Shown one piece after another: positions 62,267 through 64,000 of a DNA stretch of 64,000 nucleotides (position 1 is its first letter; every line of letters begins with the position of its first letter). A program made the position numbers and the translations under genes. A model generated the notes under the pieces. It was not told the origin of the DNA. It did no database searches and saw nothing but the letters and a program-made list of their open reading frames with translations. This DNA comes from Lutimaribacter saemankumensis (GTDB taxonomy: Bacteria; Pseudomonadota; Alphaproteobacteria; Rhodobacterales; Rhodobacteraceae). The stretch is from the NCBI RefSeq assembly GCF_900100005.1, contig NZ_FNEB01000007.1, positions 124,001 to 188,000 of the forward strand, given 5' to 3'.

Positions 62267-62300
62267 ATTCACCCCCGGGATATTTTCGGAAAGAGAAAGA

Positions 62301-63464
62301 TCAGGGGCTGTATTGCGCCGCGTGTTTTCCGGCCCACAGGCCCGTTGCGAAACACGCGGTCAGCAGATAGCCGCCTGTCGGGGCCTCCCAGTCCAGCATT
62401 TCGCCGGCGGCGAACGTCCCGGGGCGTCCGCGCAGCATCAGGCCTTCGTCCAGAGCATCGAAACTTAGCCCGCCAGCCGTCGAAATCGCCTCGTCCATCG
62501 GGCGCAGCGTGGCGTTGCGGATGGGCAGGGATTTCACGTTTTGCACCCACTCCGTTTGCGGCAGGGGGCCTGCGCCTTTCGTCATCTCGAAGAACAGCGC
62601 GATCTTGGCTGGTGGAAGTTTCAGCCCATTCTTGAGCCAGTGCGACACCCCCTTTTTCGCGGTTTTAGGCAGGCGCGCCGAAAGCTTTTCAAGGGAAAGA
62701 TCGGGAACAAGATCGACGGACAGGGGCGCGCCTTCGCGCAGCGCGGGGGTCAGGGAATACAGCCCGCCGCCTTCCAGTCCGCGCGCCGAGATCACCGCCT
62801 CGCCCCGCGAAGCGAGGGTGCCGGCACGCCATTCGACCGATTTCAGAGGTGCGCCGAAATGTGCGGTCATGTGATCCGTCCACGGTACGGCAATCGCGGC
62901 GTTCGACGGTTGGAACGGCACGGTGCCGGGCGTCCAGCCGGCCCAGGCGCCATCCGAGCCGAGGCGCGCCCAGCTGGCCCCGCCACAGGCCAGAACGGTG
63001 ACGGCGGGCGTCACCGCGCGCGGGCCCTCGGGTGTATCGAAGGTCACGGCGTCGCCGTCCCACCCGGTCCAGCGCCAGCGGCGTTGCAGGGTCACGCCCA
63101 AGTCCCCCAGTCGCGCCATCCATGCGCGCAAGAGCGGCGATGCCTTAATGGCGGTCGGAAAGACGCGGCCCGTCGAGCCGGTGAAGAGCGCCTGCCCCAG
63201 GCCGCTGGCCCAGGCCTGCACCTCGGCCGGGCCGAAGGCCGCGATCATCGGTTCAAGCAGAGGGGCCGCCTTGCCATAGGCCGCAAGGAAGGTGTCGAAC
63301 GGTTCGTCCTTGGTCAGGTTCAGGCCCGATTTTCCCGCCATCAGGAATTTGCGGGCCGGGGAGGGCATTGCCTCGGCGATCGTGACCTTGCGGCCTGCCC
63401 TTGCCAGAGCTTCGGCGGCCATCAGCCCGGCGGGGCCGGCCCCTATGACCAGCGCATCGGTCAT
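62301..63464 (-). CDS. NAD(P)/FAD-dependent oxidoreductase, HI0933/TIGR03862 type
   Basis: A 387-residue flavoprotein of the HI0933/YhiN group. FAD motif ALVIGAGPAGLMAAEALARA; RKFLMAGKSGLNLTKDEPFD is a strong family mark; TVLACGGASWARLGSDGAWA, and the C-terminal LMLRGRPGTFAAGEMLDWEA, PTGGYLLTACFATGLWAGKH. The function is unknown; some relatives oxidise or cyclise aromatic amino acids or RNA, none proven here. Its ATG overlaps the MscS stop by 4 bp. Confidence 0.88.
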   Translation of the reverse strand: MTDALVIGAGPAGLMAAEALARAGRKVTIAEAMPSPARKFLMAGKSGLNLTKDEPFDTFLAAYGKAAPLLEPMIAAFGPAEVQAWASGLGQALFTGSTGRVFPTAIKASPLLRAWMARLGDLGVTLQRRWRWTGWDGDAVTFDTPEGPRAVTPAVTVLACGGASWARLGSDGAWAGWTPGTVPFQPSNAAIAVPWTDHMTAHFGAPLKSVEWRAGTLASRGEAVISARGLEGGGLYSLTPALREGAPLSVDLVPDLSLEKLSARLPKTAKKGVSHWLKNGLKLPPAKIALFFEMTKGAGPLPQTEWVQNVKSLPIRNATLRPMDEAISTAGGLSFDALDEGLMLRGRPGTFAAGEMLDWEAPTGGYLLTACFATGLWAGKHAAQYSP

Positions 63465-64000
63465 GCCGCGTCGACTGGCGCCGCGCCTTTGATTTCGACC
63501 ACGCGATGCGGATAGGGGATTTCGATGCCATTGTCCCTGAGCGCGTTCCAGATCGCGAACAGAACCTGGCTGGTATACTTGTTGCGCCCGTCGTCGATTC
63601 CGTTGACCCAGAATTCGCAGCAGAAATCGACGCCCGAGTCGCCGAAACCGCGCAGCTCGCAGTCGGGGCCTTCGGGATTCTGAAGAACGAAGGGCAGGGC
63701 GGACACCGCCTTTTCAATGATGTCGGGCACGGTGTTGATATCGGTGTCGTAGGACACGCTGAACGGTGCCTCGTAGCGGTTCGCGCTGCCGGCGTCGGAA
63801 TAGTTGACCACGCGGGTGACGATGAAATCCTCGTTCGGGACAACGATCCAGCGGCCGTCGAAGGTTTCCAGGATCGCGGCGCGCGCCGTCATCTTGACGA
63901 TTGTGCCAGCCTCGCCGCCGTCCAGTTCGACATAGTCGCCGACCGTCGCCTGCCCTTCCAGCAGCAGAATGACGCCCGAGATGAAGTTCGACGCGATTTT
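63461..64000 (-). CDS. Mechanosensitive ion channel (MscS family), 5' part outside window
   Basis: The C-terminal 179 residues of a MscS-type channel, open to the right edge. The TM3-end/beta-domain join is visible: SNFISGVILLLEGQATVGDY, VELDGGEAGTIVKMTARAAI, LETFDGRWIVVPNEDFIVTR, a typical MscS soluble part. The C-terminal alpha/beta region follows (VSYDTDINTVPDIIEKAVSA, GFGDSGVDFCCEFWVNGIDD). It should open on membrane tension. It overlaps the flavoprotein start by 4 bp, so the two are coupled. Confidence 0.9.
   Translation of the reverse strand, partial: KIASNFISGVILLLEGQATVGDYVELDGGEAGTIVKMTARAAILETFDGRWIVVPNEDFIVTRVVNYSDAGSANRYEAPFSVSYDTDINTVPDIIEKAVSALPFVLQNPEGPDCELRGFGDSGVDFCCEFWVNGIDDGRNKYTSQVLFAIWNALRDNGIEIPYPHRVVEIKGAAPVDAA

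Overview
This 64 kb window is GC-rich, densely coding chromosomal DNA that looks like an alphaproteobacterium of the Rhodobacteraceae (Roseobacter group). This rests on: a short 4.5S-type SRP RNA; an alphaproteobacterial GAAC-N7-GAAC LexA box in front of imuB; an iron-control-element (Irr-type) palindrome in front of a ferritin-VIT1 (mbfA-type) gene; glutathione-dependent formaldehyde oxidation genes; and an intergenic hairpin cluster of a kind I recall as common in roseobacters. No tRNA, rRNA operon, CRISPR array, prophage or insertion sequence was seen. Almost all genes look like core or shell chromosomal genes.

Layout. 1-11 kb: partial sthA, S-formylglutathione hydrolase, AEC transporter, orphan Phd-like protein, universal stress protein, alanine/glycine:cation symporter, mbfA, TetR regulator, lysozyme-inhibitor fusion, NYN-LOTUS protein, SecD-P1-like protein, GNAT enzyme, voltage-sensor K+ channel with zinc ribbon, glutathione-dependent formaldehyde dehydrogenase. 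11-20 kb: DUF1963 protein, cytochrome c', SOS-controlled imuB, SRPBCC protein, NudC, nucleotidase, SRP RNA, zinc alcohol dehydrogenase. 20-23 kb: znuA divergent from zur-znuC-znuB, with two Zur-type palindromes between them. 23-31 kb: a beta-oxidation operon (FadB-type enzyme plus two paired acyl-CoA dehydrogenases), rluA, a VOC protein, a SnoaL-like protein, aldehyde dehydrogenase, 1-Cys peroxiredoxin. 31.7-34.2 kb: a tight trio of RimB-like protease, RimK-like ATP-grasp ligase and AstE/aspartoacylase-like hydrolase.

35-39.5 kb holds the most unusual locus. An ECF sigma factor/anti-sigma pair is divergent from a Tat-signal S8 protease, a Tat-signal Gly/Ser-rich peptide and an HprK-related kinase fused to a PqqD domain. 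Three copies of one promoter-like motif (GGAATAA-N14/15-CGTTT) precede the sigma gene, the protease gene and the peptide gene. This suggests one autoregulated regulon that exports, and may process or phosphorylate, a Ser-rich peptide. The role is inferred, not known.

39.5-48 kb: pnp and rpsO, separated by an oppositely oriented SGNH hydrolase, then a lytic transglycosylase, RNase R and dapE. 48.5-51 kb: two translationally coupled Hint-domain proteins, the second lacking the Hint cysteine. 51-58 kb: a rhodanese, dapD, a small possibly frameshifted gene, a PLP dehydratase, a LOG-like protein, a META protein, and an amidoligase coupled to a class I amidotransferase-like hydrolase. 57-64 kb: rlmN, amidase, UbiH-type hydroxylase, GST, a HI0933-type flavoprotein and a partial MscS channel.
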